IMG/VR virus record: IMGVR_UViG_3300023170_000013
Location: 1-64,000 of that record
Reading direction: 5' to 3' (one strand)
Source of the DNA: a virus
DNA: 64,000 nucleotides
The notes below the pieces were generated by a model, which was not told where the DNA came from, did not search any database, and saw only the letters and a program-made list of their open reading frames with translations. Shown here piece after piece: positions 16,148-26,100 of the stretch. The translations under genes and the position numbers were made by a program. The stretch's first letter is position 1; every line of letters starts with the position of its first letter.

Positions 16148-17050
16148 ATGAGAATTTTACTTACAACAAACAAAACATACAGAGGCTTTTTAGATGGTGG
16201 TTATTACCATTTCTTCTCGGCATTAGAGGAGTTAGGGCACGATGTTTATTTTTATGATACGGTCAAACCAGATGAAGTAAGTTATTCTAAAGTTATAGAA
16301 TCCTTTAAGCCAGATGTTATATGGTCTTGTTTGACGGGTGATGCCAACATCGCCCCATATGAACCAACAAGAGAGATTAAAAGAGAAACAAAGAGAGGTA
16401 GAATCAAGACATTCAATTGGTTTTGCGATGATACTTGGAGATTTGAAACGTTTTCCAAAAAAGTGTGTAATTTTTTTACTTGCTGCTCCACTCCAGAGCC
16501 GCTTTATTTAGAGAAATATAAGCAAATAGGGTATGATAATATACTTTTAGGAAACTGGCATATAAATAACAAATACATCAAAAGAGTAGACTTTGAACAG
16601 AAAGACATTGACATTTCTTTCATAGGCAATATGACCAAACAAAGAAAGAATTTTTTTGATAATGTTGACATCGAGGTTAGCAACTTTTTTGGTTTAACAA
16701 ACGAGCAACTTTTCAACACACACGGTAGAACAAAGATCGGAATTAATTTAAGCAGGAACGATAATGATCCTTTGCGGAAAACGCAAATGAAACAAAGAAT
16801 ATTTGAAATAGCCGCTTCAGGTGGGCTAGTCGTGACTGAATATCATAAAGGAATCGAAGAGTTTTTTACAATCGATAAAGAAATCATAACGTTTGAAACA
16901 GTCGATGAGTTCAATAAAAAAGTTATTTTTCTGTTAAAAAACCCCAAATTAACAGAAAAGATTGCAAATAACGGATACAAAAGATTCTGCAAAGAGCACG
17001 AATCTAAAATTAGATTGTCAAAAATCTTAACAAAGATAGTGGAAATATAA
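16148..17050 (+). CDS. CgeB-like glycosyltransferase
   Basis: A 300-residue protein with the CgeB layout: GYYHFFSALEELGHDVYFYD at the N-terminus, WFCDDTWRF in the middle, DISFIGNMTKQRKNF, then KQRIFEIAASGGLVVTEYHK and FETVDEFNKKV as the donor-site region. It is more typical of the family than the gene at 9432. It is AT-rich, like the neighbouring 15293 and 17051 genes. Acceptor and donor are unknown. Confidence 0.75.
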   Translation: MRILLTTNKTYRGFLDGGYYHFFSALEELGHDVYFYDTVKPDEVSYSKVIESFKPDVIWSCLTGDANIAPYEPTREIKRETKRGRIKTFNWFCDDTWRFETFSKKVCNFFTCCSTPEPLYLEKYKQIGYDNILLGNWHINNKYIKRVDFEQKDIDISFIGNMTKQRKNFFDNVDIEVSNFFGLTNEQLFNTHGRTKIGINLSRNDNDPLRKTQMKQRIFEIAASGGLVVTEYHKGIEEFFTIDKEIITFETVDEFNKKVIFLLKNPKLTEKIANNGYKRFCKEHESKIRLSKILTKIVEI

Positions 17051-17956
17051 ATGGAAGTATTGGTAACTGGCGGTTCAGGATTTGTTGGAACCAGATTGCA
17101 AAAAAAGCAGAAAAATTGGACATATATTTCTTCTAAAGATTATGATTTGACGGTCAAAGATCATTGCCGGCAAATGCTTTTAGATATAAAACCTGATGTT
17201 GTTCTTCATTTGGCTGGTAAAGTTGGTGGAATAAAAGAAAATAATAAAAAACAAGCAGACTTTTATTATACCAACACCATGATTAATACCAATATTTTAG
17301 AAGAATCGTATCGTGCAGGGGTGGGAAGGGTTCTGTCTTCTTTAAGCACATGTGCTTTCCCAGATAAGCTAGACAAATACCCATTTACAGAAGAAGATCT
17401 GTTAATAGGACCACCGGCTGTAACAAACTTTTCTTATGGATATGCAAAGAGGAGCTTGTTTGTGCAGTCATTATCATATTCACGCCAGTATGGTGTAAAT
17501 TATAATTGTTTTTGCCCCTCAAATCTATATGGGCCTGATGATAATTTTGATTTAGAGAGTGGTCATTTTGTGCCGAATTTAATTCGAAAAGTTTTTGAAT
17601 CAGGTATGAAAAAGAATATTGAACTGTGGGGGACCGGTAAGCCTTTGAGGCAACAATTGTATGTTGACGATTTGGTTCAGCTTATTCCCGTTTTAATAAA
17701 AAAGCACAAAGGGGATTCCCCATTGATAGTGGCTCCTAATGAGAATTATTCGATCAGAGAGTTGGCTAATCTTTTAATTGAGCAATTGGATAGAGATTTT
17801 AATATTGTGTTTAATAATGAATTGGATGGACAATTCAGAAAAGATGGAGATAACAAGCGTCTTCTAGGCGTAGTAGGTGATTATAACTTTACCACTTTTA
17901 AAGAAGGGGTTATGAAAACATATGAATGGTATGAAAAAAACTATGAAAAACAATAA
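17051..17956 (+). CDS. fcl: GDP-L-fucose synthase (GDP-4-keto-6-deoxymannose epimerase/reductase)
   Basis: A 301-residue extended [34 protein letters not shown] (catalytic Ser and the Cys of Fcl), YGYAKRSL (YxxxK), [20 protein letters not shown] and [17 protein letters not shown]. These are the Fcl signature segments. It epimerises C3 and C5 and reduces C4 of GDP-4-keto-6-deoxy-D-mannose. The partner Gmd follows at once, overlapping by 14 bases. Together they would convert GDP-mannose from the host into GDP-L-fucose. Confidence 0.92.
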   Translation: MEVLVTGGSGFVGTRLQKKQKNWTYISSKDYDLTVKDHCRQMLLDIKPDVVLHLAGKVGGIKENNKKQADFYYTNTMINTNILEESYRAGVGRVLSSLSTCAFPDKLDKYPFTEEDLLIGPPAVTNFSYGYAKRSLFVQSLSYSRQYGVNYNCFCPSNLYGPDDNFDLESGHFVPNLIRKVFESGMKKNIELWGTGKPLRQQLYVDDLVQLIPVLIKKHKGDSPLIVAPNENYSIRELANLLIEQLDRDFNIVFNNELDGQFRKDGDNKRLLGVVGDYNFTTFKEGVMKTYEWYEKNYEKQ

Positions 17957-18926
17957 GACAGCTATTATTACTGGCGCGACTGGTCAAGATGGCTCTTATC
18001 TTGTAGAGCTTCTTTTAGATAAGGGGTATTTTGTTGTTGGATGTAAGAGAAGAACATCCATTATCTGTACAGAAAGATTGGATCACATTTATGATCATCC
18101 AAACTTTAAATTAGAATATTTTGATTTAAATGATGTTGGTAACATTTATCGCCTTTTGATGAAATATAAGCCGGATGAGTTCTATAATTTAGCAGCACAA
18201 TCTCACGTTCGAGTTTCTTTTGATATTCCAGAACATACAGTCGATGGAGTGGCAATGGGAACTTTGAGAATTCTAGAGGCGATTAAGAATGTTCTCCCAA
18301 CGTGCCGTTTCTATCAGGCTAGCTCTTCAGAAATGTTTGGGGACAATCCTGAAAATCCACAAAATGAAGAGACGGCTTTGATGCCTGCATCACCATATGC
18401 CTGTGCAAAGGTGTTTGCTCACAATTTGATTAGAAATTATAGAGAATCATATGGGCTCCATCTCTCTTCGGGGATTTTATTCAACCATGAATCTCCTAGA
18501 AGAGGCGAAACTTTTGTGACAAGAAAGATCACAATGGCAGCAGTAAGGATTAAATTGGGCTTGCAACAAAAGCTATATCTAGGAAATCTAGACGCAAAAA
18601 GAGATTGGGGTTTCGCAGGGGATTACGTTGAAGCAATGTGGATGATGCTACAACAAGAGCAGCCAGATGACTATGTTGTTGCAACAGGTGAAACACACAC
18701 TGTAAGGCAGTTTTTAGACGTTGTTTTTGAATATGCGGGTCTAGACACCAAAAAGTATGTAGAGGTTGATGAGCGGCTTTTTAGACCCCACGAAGTGCCT
18801 CTGCTTTTGGGCGATGCTACCAAGGCAGAGAAGAAATTAGGATGGAAGCCAAAAGTTAGATTTAATGAATTGGCAATTATGATGTATGAAGAAGATCTTA
18901 AAAAATTAAAAGGAGAAGTAAAATGA
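17943..18926 (+). CDS. gmd: GDP-mannose 4,6-dehydratase
   Basis: A 327-residue enzyme with [48 protein letters not shown] (Ser-Glu catalytic pair), [12 protein letters not shown] (YxxxK), [19 protein letters not shown] and [20 protein letters not shown], all diagnostic of Gmd. It makes GDP-4-keto-6-deoxy-D-mannose for Fcl. In-frame ATGs at 17922 and 17931 could also start it; 17943 is chosen because family members start just before the Rossmann strand. It is the last enzyme of the sugar operon. Confidence 0.93.
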   Translation: MKNNKTAIITGATGQDGSYLVELLLDKGYFVVGCKRRTSIICTERLDHIYDHPNFKLEYFDLNDVGNIYRLLMKYKPDEFYNLAAQSHVRVSFDIPEHTVDGVAMGTLRILEAIKNVLPTCRFYQASSSEMFGDNPENPQNEETALMPASPYACAKVFAHNLIRNYRESYGLHLSSGILFNHESPRRGETFVTRKITMAAVRIKLGLQQKLYLGNLDAKRDWGFAGDYVEAMWMMLQQEQPDDYVVATGETHTVRQFLDVVFEYAGLDTKKYVEVDERLFRPHEVPLLLGDATKAEKKLGWKPKVRFNELAIMMYEEDLKKLKGEVK

Positions 18927-19126
18927 AATTATCACCGCAAGCAATGGGAGCCTTGATGCTGGCTCTTCAAAATTCAATCTTGGAACAATCAGACATTGTT
19001 CCAGTTTTGCAAGATTTTGATTTCCAACTAGATCAAAATGAACTTTTGATCGTTAGTAATCCTCCAAAAGGTAAAACCTTGGAGGAATTTTCAAATGTTG
19101 GAAAAACGGAAGAATTGGATGCCTAA
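18923..19126 (+). CDS. Small acidic hypothetical protein
   Basis: A 67-residue acidic protein beginning [16 protein letters not shown], with a predicted helix followed by a [18 protein letters not shown] strand region. AAGGAG lies just before the ATG. It overlaps gmd by 4 bases and the zinc-ribbon gene by 8 bases. I have an impression of similar small proteins near gp55 in marine T4-like phages, but no function is known. Confidence 0.65.
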   Translation: MKLSPQAMGALMLALQNSILEQSDIVPVLQDFDFQLDQNELLIVSNPPKGKTLEEFSNVGKTEELDA

Positions 19127-19382
19127 GTACGATTATTGTTGCAAGATCTGTGGATTTGTTTTTGAGTATCGTCATCAAATGAGCGAAACTCTTGAAAGAC
19201 ATCCGGACTGTAAACAAGAAGAATGTCAGGTAGAAAAAGTGCCTTCTTTTCATAGGCATTTTATCAAAATTCAAGACAAAAAAGGTAGAAAACCGGGAGA
19301 TTTAGTGAAAAAACACATTGAAGAGACAAAAGAAGAAATCAAACAGCAAAAATTAAATCTTCAAAAAGAATGGGAAAAATAA
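19119..19382 (+). CDS. FmdB-like zinc-ribbon protein
   Basis: An 87-residue protein starting [19 protein letters not shown], the typical FmdB/CxxC start, with CC-x2-C near the N-terminus and Cys at DCKQEEC that can complete a four-cysteine zinc site. A long charged helix follows. The ATG at 19119 is chosen over 19095 because GGAAGAA precedes it and family members begin with MPxYDY. The function of phage FmdB-like ribbons is unclear; they may act as regulators next to the late sigma gene. Confidence 0.7.
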   Translation: MPKYDYCCKICGFVFEYRHQMSETLERHPDCKQEECQVEKVPSFHRHFIKIQDKKGRKPGDLVKKHIEETKEEIKQQKLNLQKEWEK

Positions 19383-19760
19383 ATGTTAACTATTTATGCA
19401 ACTTTGCTAACTCTCCTAGTTATAGGAGGAACATTTTATGTGGTTGCCCTTCTTCGAAAACTTTTCTTTTTTGCTGAGAACGTCGCTGAATTAAGAGAAG
19501 AGGTGTTGGAATTCTTAGAGCACCTTAAAGCTCTTTATTCAATGGAAATGTTCTATGGGGATGAAACTTTAAAGGCTCTAATAACGCATACAAAGCATTT
19601 AAAAGACAAGATAGAAAACTTTGAAGACTTTTATTCTCTCTTGTATGAAGAGGAAGAGTATGAAGAAGAAAAAGAACTGCTGCAAGAATTAGAGGAAAAT
19701 ATAAAGGATGAATATGCCCCAGCCGAACAAACAACAAAATCAACCAAAGAAGAGAGGTAG
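19383..19760 (+). CDS. Single-pass membrane protein with acidic coiled coil
   Basis: A 125-residue protein with one N-terminal hydrophobic helix (about residues 4-25, ATLLTLLVIGGTFYVVALL) followed by a heptad-like acidic region with a Glu-rich patch (EEEEYEEEKELLQELEE). It overlaps the start of the sigma gene by 47 bases. The function is unknown; membrane anchoring is the only clear property. Confidence 0.65.
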   Translation: MLTIYATLLTLLVIGGTFYVVALLRKLFFFAENVAELREEVLEFLEHLKALYSMEMFYGDETLKALITHTKHLKDKIENFEDFYSLLYEEEEYEEEKELLQELEENIKDEYAPAEQTTKSTKEER

Positions 19761-20433
19761 AAAAAGAAAAAAAGAGAACATGTACTTTACCAAGTTTCAC
19801 GAACAGCAAATCATAAAGTACAACAATACAGAAGATATCAACGTTCGAAGCCGCATTTACAAGCAAGATATCAAGCCAGTTTTCTCTGAAATGGTTGATA
19901 AAATTGTTTATACCTACCGATTCACAACCCTCCCCAACATTGATTCTCTCCGAGAAGAGTGCAAAGTCTGGTTGGTCACTATTTTAGAAAAGTTCCAACC
20001 TGAAAAGGGCCACAAAGCTTTTTCTTACTTTTCTGTGATCACCAAAAACTGGTTCATTCACGAAACCAAGAAGCACAAGAAAAAACTTAAAAAACATATT
20101 GTCATTGAAGATATTTATGAAGTTAAAGACCAACTGATCGTTGAAAATCAATATCATAAAAAAAGAGAAACCTCTGAATTTATGCTCCTTTTAGAAAAAG
20201 AAATCCAAGAATGGAAAAAAATGGATCTAAAAGAGCAAGAAGAACAACTTGTCAAAGCTATTGAGATTATTTTCCGAGACATTGATTCAATCCCAATTTT
20301 TAATAAGAAAGCTATTTATCTATACCTTCGAGAAATCACTGGAATGAACACAAAGCAGTTAACTTCCAGCTTAACCAAGATTAGAAGAAGGTATAAAGAC
20401 TTTAAACAAAGGTGGGATAACGGAGAACTCTAA
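19714..20433 (+). CDS. 55: Late transcription sigma factor, T4 gp55-like
   Basis: A 239-residue protein with a basic N-terminus (KKRGRKRKKENMYF) and a diverged sigma-70 region 2: EECKVWLVTILEKFQPEKGH followed by KAFSYFSVITKNWFIHETKK. This is the pattern of T4 gp55, which recognises only the -10-like TATAAATA element of late promoters. C-terminal LREITGMNTKQLTSSL could be an HTH-like helix pair. The ATG at 19714 is favoured over 19708 because AAAGG then sits 7 bases upstream. It is placed just before the 30-kb structural block it would activate. Confidence 0.8.
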   Translation: MPQPNKQQNQPKKRGRKRKKENMYFTKFHEQQIIKYNNTEDINVRSRIYKQDIKPVFSEMVDKIVYTYRFTTLPNIDSLREECKVWLVTILEKFQPEKGHKAFSYFSVITKNWFIHETKKHKKKLKKHIVIEDIYEVKDQLIVENQYHKKRETSEFMLLLEKEIQEWKKMDLKEQEEQLVKAIEIIFRDIDSIPIFNKKAIYLYLREITGMNTKQLTSSLTKIRRRYKDFKQRWDNGEL

Positions 20434-20434
20434 A

Positions 20435-20710
20435 ATGGATTACGATCAAAAGCTAGAAGAAGTCCTTGATAACGTTAAAACTGACAGAGCAGCAATTAAT
20501 TCTGTTTTGATTGATGCAATGGTTTACTTGAAAAAGAACGAAGAAAATCATAGCCGAGCAGGTATGGTTGTTGCAAAGTATTTTGAAGCACTTCAAAGGT
20601 CTAACGAGCAGTTGATCAAAGTTTTGACACTCCAAGAAAAAAAGCTGCGTCATGAAAACGACGATCTTTCCTCCGAAGAGCTTTATGATATGTTGGAAAG
20701 CGAAAAATAA
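20435..20710 (+). CDS. Small helical hypothetical protein after gp55
   Basis: A 91-residue, almost wholly helical and charged protein (KTDRAAINSVLIDAMVYLKK, then a coiled-coil-like RSNEQLIKVLTLQEKKL). The position directly after the gp55-like gene, one base apart, suggests a role with late transcription. A gp33-like co-activator is possible in size and position, but there is no clear gp33 sequence signature, so it is left unnamed. Confidence 0.6.
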   Translation: MDYDQKLEEVLDNVKTDRAAINSVLIDAMVYLKKNEENHSRAGMVVAKYFEALQRSNEQLIKVLTLQEKKLRHENDDLSSEELYDMLESEK

Positions 20711-20721
20711 GGGGGCTTGTT

Positions 20722-22194
20722 GTGGCTGATGATTTTTATGACAAAGGCTCTGAGTTTGACACTCTAGGTTTTAATGATCTTTACTATGATGACAATCAAG
20801 CATTTGTTGAGATGCGTAAGTTCATCAGAGAAGCTGTTTATAAACCAAAGGGCATAATTTCCTCAAATAACAGATATTCTGCTATTGTGTTAGCTCCAGA
20901 TATTAATGGGGACGGCGCAGAAGCAACCGAATATTATCACGTTTATGTTCACGATATCCACGCAAACAAAAGAAATCCTCTAGAAATCGAGGTAAACAAA
21001 GATCTTTCAAAAGATCAAATAGAGAAGATCACCGCTCTTTTGATTTCTTCTGAGTTTAATGATTCACAGAGTTATGTTTTCAACCCTTCCAAGACACCGC
21101 TTAACAAAGGCGATGTTGTTGAGATAAAGTACGATGCAGTTGTTGGAGGTGTCCCAAGTCAAGGTAGGGTTGTTTCTGTTGTTGGAACTGGTGTTCCTCC
21201 CGGAGCGCAAGGCGCTTTGTCTTTTAGTACAACGGTTGACGTTCGTGCATTGGCGCAAAAAACAAGACAAAAAACAAGGCTCTCCTCGTTAAAAACTAGC
21301 AGTGATGACTGTGAAAAAAATTCCATTAGAAAAGGAGATCAGATTAACTCTTACATTTTTAATTACGATGGAGAGATTAGACACTTTGATTATTCTTGCA
21401 AGCCTTGCAACCAGAAAATAAGAGAAGCTGCTATTTCTATGCGGAACAGGATCGCAAGGACAAAAAATAAATCTCTTTGGAAAGACAAACAATTTGAGCA
21501 AAGAATTAGATCAATAATGGACTCTGGTTTTGGTGGTGGAAAGTTTTATCCTTATATGTTTGGCGGGGTTCAAAAGTACACAAACCCCGGAAGATATAAG
21601 CAACCTAACAATATTTCTGGAATTTTAAAAGCGACAGGAAAAGGTTTTACAAAAGACGGATATTTCAACAACTATTCCAATTTAATGACAACTGATGGAA
21701 CAGGTATTTTCAAAGATGGTACATTTGATTGCTCTGGAATTCCTGCTTGGCTTGCTTTTGAGTTGGGTTTTATTCTTGGGTTAAGGAGTTATGACGCAAA
21801 AAGAAGTCCAAAAACTTATGATAAAGTTGCTTGGGAATACGGAAGGGGTTCTCATTCTCAAACCCTATACGCACTAAATTTTGGCTTGGATATCACCATT
21901 GAGCAGTTCGCATACACCCCCGGCGCTTGTGTTTTTTATGTTAGAAATAGTAGTCGGGGAAAATATGGACATGTTGCTGTGTCGGCTGGCAAAGGATTTA
22001 AAAAATCAGGAACTAAATACAAAATAGAAACATATGAAGCAATGTTCTTCCAATATAAAACAAAATTAGCAACAAGAACTTTTTACTCTTTGAACAAGAG
22101 AGGAACACGAGCAAAACACAGAAAAGACGTAGTGGTTTTTGGCATACCAATCACATTTGCTTTAGCAGATCAGTTTGGATTTTGGGATAGATAA
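20722..22194 (+). CDS. Baseplate/tail protein with NlpC/P60-like peptidase domain
   Basis: A 490-residue protein with a GTG start after a strong GGGGG ribosome site. The N-terminal ~200 residues include beta-rich stretches (NKGDVVEIKYDAVVGGVPSQ) like an OB or SH3 fold. The C-terminal half has an NlpC/P60-type catalytic Cys337 in TFDCSGIPAWL and His417 in KYGHVAVSAG. Such cysteine peptidases cut peptidoglycan stem peptides. As the first gene of the tail block it could be the tail-associated lysin that helps the tail tube through the wall, the job done by the gp5 lysozyme in T4. Confidence 0.72.
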   Translation: MADDFYDKGSEFDTLGFNDLYYDDNQAFVEMRKFIREAVYKPKGIISSNNRYSAIVLAPDINGDGAEATEYYHVYVHDIHANKRNPLEIEVNKDLSKDQIEKITALLISSEFNDSQSYVFNPSKTPLNKGDVVEIKYDAVVGGVPSQGRVVSVVGTGVPPGAQGALSFSTTVDVRALAQKTRQKTRLSSLKTSSDDCEKNSIRKGDQINSYIFNYDGEIRHFDYSCKPCNQKIREAAISMRNRIARTKNKSLWKDKQFEQRIRSIMDSGFGGGKFYPYMFGGVQKYTNPGRYKQPNNISGILKATGKGFTKDGYFNNYSNLMTTDGTGIFKDGTFDCSGIPAWLAFELGFILGLRSYDAKRSPKTYDKVAWEYGRGSHSQTLYALNFGLDITIEQFAYTPGACVFYVRNSSRGKYGHVAVSAGKGFKKSGTKYKIETYEAMFFQYKTKLATRTFYSLNKRGTRAKHRKDVVVFGIPITFALADQFGFWDR

Positions 22195-22196
22195 AA

Positions 22197-23192
22197 ATGA
22201 CAATCAGCGCAAGTAAACCTTCACAAGGTGCAAAAAGATTAAATACAGATAAAGATGCTTTGAGTACGGATCAGTTAAAAGAGATGAATAATCTGAATCC
22301 AAGTTTGCGAAAAGCTAGAATGCTAGGTGTGGGCGGCTCTCAAATGCTTGTCCCAAAACCAGAGTATATCAAGGCAGATGGGGATATTATACTAGACAGT
22401 AAGAACTCTAATGCCTCAATAGTGGTAGGGAAAGATAGACCCTCTGGGCTAACATCAGGGTATGGAGGCTTAGGACATCAAAAATCTTCTACAATTGACA
22501 TTGTCGCAGGCAGGATATCTCAATTTGCTAAAACAACAATTAGACAAGGTGGTGGCCCCGAAAGAAGAGTGTTTGCAGACCCTAACTTTCGGTATGATGC
22601 TTCTAGGATTTATATATCAGAGAAGACAGATATTGATCAAAACTTTGGGATAGTAAAGACTGATAATTTTAACACAGCACCTAGCATTACAGGCCGTCCC
22701 GCTATCGGTATGAAAGCGGATTTGGTTCGAATTGTTGGCGACGAAGGAATCAAGCTAGTCACGGGTGTATACAACAAAGGTGATAAAACACCGGCAGGCA
22801 TTCAACTGATTGCTCAAAATGCAGACAAGGGAGTTTTAGAGGTGCAGCCGTTTGTTAAAGGCAAGAACTTTCTCCAAAGTTATTATCAAATGTATAAGAA
22901 TGTTCTAATATTAAATGGGCTTTTGCAAGAGTTTGTTAATTATCAAATTTCATTTAATAGGATAGTTTCAAATCATACCCACTTTTCAAGCGCTCCGGGT
23001 GCTCCAACTACGCCTCCCGGTGTTATGACGATTGAGGCTTTTGTTAACTTGTCGTTAAGGTTGAATAAACAAATAGAAAATATAGGAACAAGGTTGGAAC
23101 AGCAAGTTGATAACCTAACCAATTGGGAACAAATCTGGACAAATCCGAAAGAAGAGACATTCTTGCTTTCAAGGTTTAATGGGACAAACTAA
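22197..23192 (+). CDS. Putative baseplate hub/spike-associated structural protein
   Basis: A 331-residue Gly/Asn-rich beta protein. The segment around KADGDIILDSKNSNASIVVG and TIDIVAGR resembles repeated beta-helix-like strands seen in tail spikes and hub proteins. NHTHFSSAPGAPTTPPG is a HxH-containing segment typical of gp5-like spike regions. The C-terminus is helical. It starts 3 bases after the peptidase gene and its stop overlaps the next start (TAATG). Assignment to the tail block is firm from context; the exact role is inferred. Confidence 0.6.
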   Translation: MTISASKPSQGAKRLNTDKDALSTDQLKEMNNLNPSLRKARMLGVGGSQMLVPKPEYIKADGDIILDSKNSNASIVVGKDRPSGLTSGYGGLGHQKSSTIDIVAGRISQFAKTTIRQGGGPERRVFADPNFRYDASRIYISEKTDIDQNFGIVKTDNFNTAPSITGRPAIGMKADLVRIVGDEGIKLVTGVYNKGDKTPAGIQLIAQNADKGVLEVQPFVKGKNFLQSYYQMYKNVLILNGLLQEFVNYQISFNRIVSNHTHFSSAPGAPTTPPGVMTIEAFVNLSLRLNKQIENIGTRLEQQVDNLTNWEQIWTNPKEETFLLSRFNGTN

Positions 23193-26100
23193 TGGCAAAT
23201 TACAGTTTTCAAGAATTTGATCGCTTGGCAATAGATAATATTGAAAAGATTTCTTCCTTCGTATATTATTTGACAGACAGCAGTAAAGAGGCCGATTGGA
23301 GAAAAATATATAATACTATTGGCGATCCTGCTAATAACAAAGAATATGTTCGCTCTCTTTTTGAAAAGGAAGCTGATCTTTCGAAGTATATTTCGCTTTT
23401 GAAGTCTTTGAGTTCTTTCTCATACAATCTTACTGGCCCAGACAGATCAATTTTCAGAGAATATATTAAATATCTAGATAATTTTTTGTCTAAAAAAGTC
23501 CAAGAAAGACAAAAAAGAGAAAAAGAAAGAAAGATTAAAGATGCATATAATGAATTAGACGAGATTGATGCTCAAACGAGAGGTGAAAAGAAAGCTATTA
23601 AAGAGCTTAAAAAGATCCAGAAAAAGCAAAATAACAAAATTTTAAAAACAGCAGAGATAGCAAGGCAAGAAAAAGATGAGATCAACAACTATATCAATAC
23701 CTATATTGATCAATTTTATAAAGCATCTTTAAGATTTAAAAATAACAATCAAAAAGTTGGCAACTTCTTTACTTCAAATTATAAAAATTTGAAATCAGAC
23801 TTCACAAGAGAAGTTATGTCCTCTTCTGGTTATAAACAAGTAAATGCTTTTTATGGTGATTATGTAAGAAAGTTCAATATTGATAATTTGGCAGGTGATG
23901 CCATCAGATGTTTGACAAAAAACATTGCTTTCAGTGAGATTAAAGAAGTTTTTGAACAAAAACAGAAAGAAATTAATGATTTTATAAAAAACACAGATCA
24001 ACTTATAACTGAAAGCTTGAATATAGCAGATAAAGCCTTGGGCATCACAGAAGAGGGTTTTGATTTTGCTAGCAAATATATTGTCAATTATTCAAATTCT
24101 AAAAAAACTTTAAGAATGGCTCCAATTAGAACAATAAATGATGTTCGCGTCAATAGAAAAAGAAATCAATTTTTAAATGCAATTGTTCCAATCATAGTGA
24201 CAGCAGCAACTAAGACAATCGATGTTATTGTTAACAATGTCTGTGACGAAGATGAAGTTGGTACGTTCTCTTTTGATGATATCCCTGAACTCAAAGAAGA
24301 ATTAAGAAGACAGTTCGGGCTAGATTCGGATACTTTGGATGATTTTATAGGTCTTTTGGCAGATCTTTCTTCATTTTTAACAAAGATTGAGATTTGCTCC
24401 CTGTTTGAAGGAGCGGCAGAAGAGCAAGTAGTAGAGTCTGTTATCTTTTATATTGAAGCATTTTATCCAAACATTGCTTTGTATTTAAACACAGAAGAAA
24501 AAGTTAAAAACCTTTTTGTATATTTAGGAAATATCTTACCAGAAAGAGAGGAGTTGTGTGCCGATGTGGCAGTTGCATCGCTTGGGGATGATCCTTGTCT
24601 GGACCCTGACAGTTACGCTGGAAAATTGCGACCTTGCGTTTTTCAAAGGGATAAAAACAAACTTAAATCTCTTAGAAAAGATTACATAAAAAATAAAAAA
24701 GAGGGTTTAGCAAGGGCAATTGAGATTGCCTATTTCCCAAAAGAAATGAGAGCAAATCAGCAAGAAATCCAAAAGCTTTTGGAAAGAGAAGAACAAAGAA
24801 GAAAAGAAAGAAACTTGCTTTCGATTGTGGATGGTTATGAAACCTACTATAGAGACGGAATAGATAGCTATAAAAAGTATTATAACTTTAATTTCAACTA
24901 CAACGAAGATGCAGAGCCTTTTTTAAATTCAATATTTAGGCAGTTAACTGGTTCTGATGATGCTGCTCAAGAGGATATCAATAGGATAAAGAATTCTTTA
25001 ATTAAGTCTTATGAAAAAGGCATTTCTAAGATAAGCAAGCAAATCAATCCGCAGTTGGAAAAGAACATTCTTTTAAGCGAAGGTGAGATTGGCATCGGAT
25101 TATCATCCGATGGGCAATATGAATACGCCGTGTTGAAGAAATATGGAAACTTTGCAGAAAGCTCTAGAGCATTATTATATTATGTTGATGTGTTTAAAGC
25201 GGTCGACAAAGGAGCAGATCCGAAAAGATATTTTTACAATCCGGATTTAAAAGTTCCATACTATGGAAAGGAGTATGCCTACTCTTACACTCCGTTTGAA
25301 AAAAAGAGAAGAAATAGGAGCCGGTTTACTGAAATTAGCAGCTTAATTGCAATCAATGATAAAAATAAACCATACAGTCCAATTCCCTTCGGGTTTAAAA
25401 ATGAAGTTATGCTAGAGCAGAAAAAAGATGATATCAAGGAAGGAAATTCATTTACAAATTACTTGTACAACTCTCTTGGTATTGACTATGGTAAGGTAGG
25501 GAGAGATGATCCAAACTCTTTGAGAGATGAAAAATACAAAAGAGAATTGCACACGACATATAATCAGTTGGCAAAGATTTGTTACAACAGTGTTTATTCT
25601 AGAAAAGTTCCTGTTGCCGCATCAAACAATTCCTTTGATTCGTCGAAGATTTCGTCATATGATGTTATTCCACCTTACTATCCGGCAGATGATGGAAGCT
25701 TCTGTGGGAGATTGTTTTCATCACCATCCGGCTCTTTGAAATATAAAGAGTTGGTGAACTTCAAAGAAGAAGCTAGAATTGTTGCTGGGGTTGACATTTT
25801 TGATTACTACAAACCAGCAGCAAATGAAATTATTGATGAAGAGTTGGAAAGAGAAAGGTATTTAGACCTTTTGTTGAAGTTCAAGCTTCAGGTGGCTAGT
25901 TTTGTTTTAAAGTCAATTCACGTCTTTTCCCAGTTTAATTTTGAAGAAGTTGATGTAGATGATATGATGAAAGATTTCATTTACATTCAAATGTTCAGAA
26001 ATTTAATCTTCAAAGATGCACTGGGATCGCAAAAAAGTTTTGATTATTTAAGATTGACACAACCTGAAAAGCAAGAGTTTCTAAAAAAGATAAGATATTT

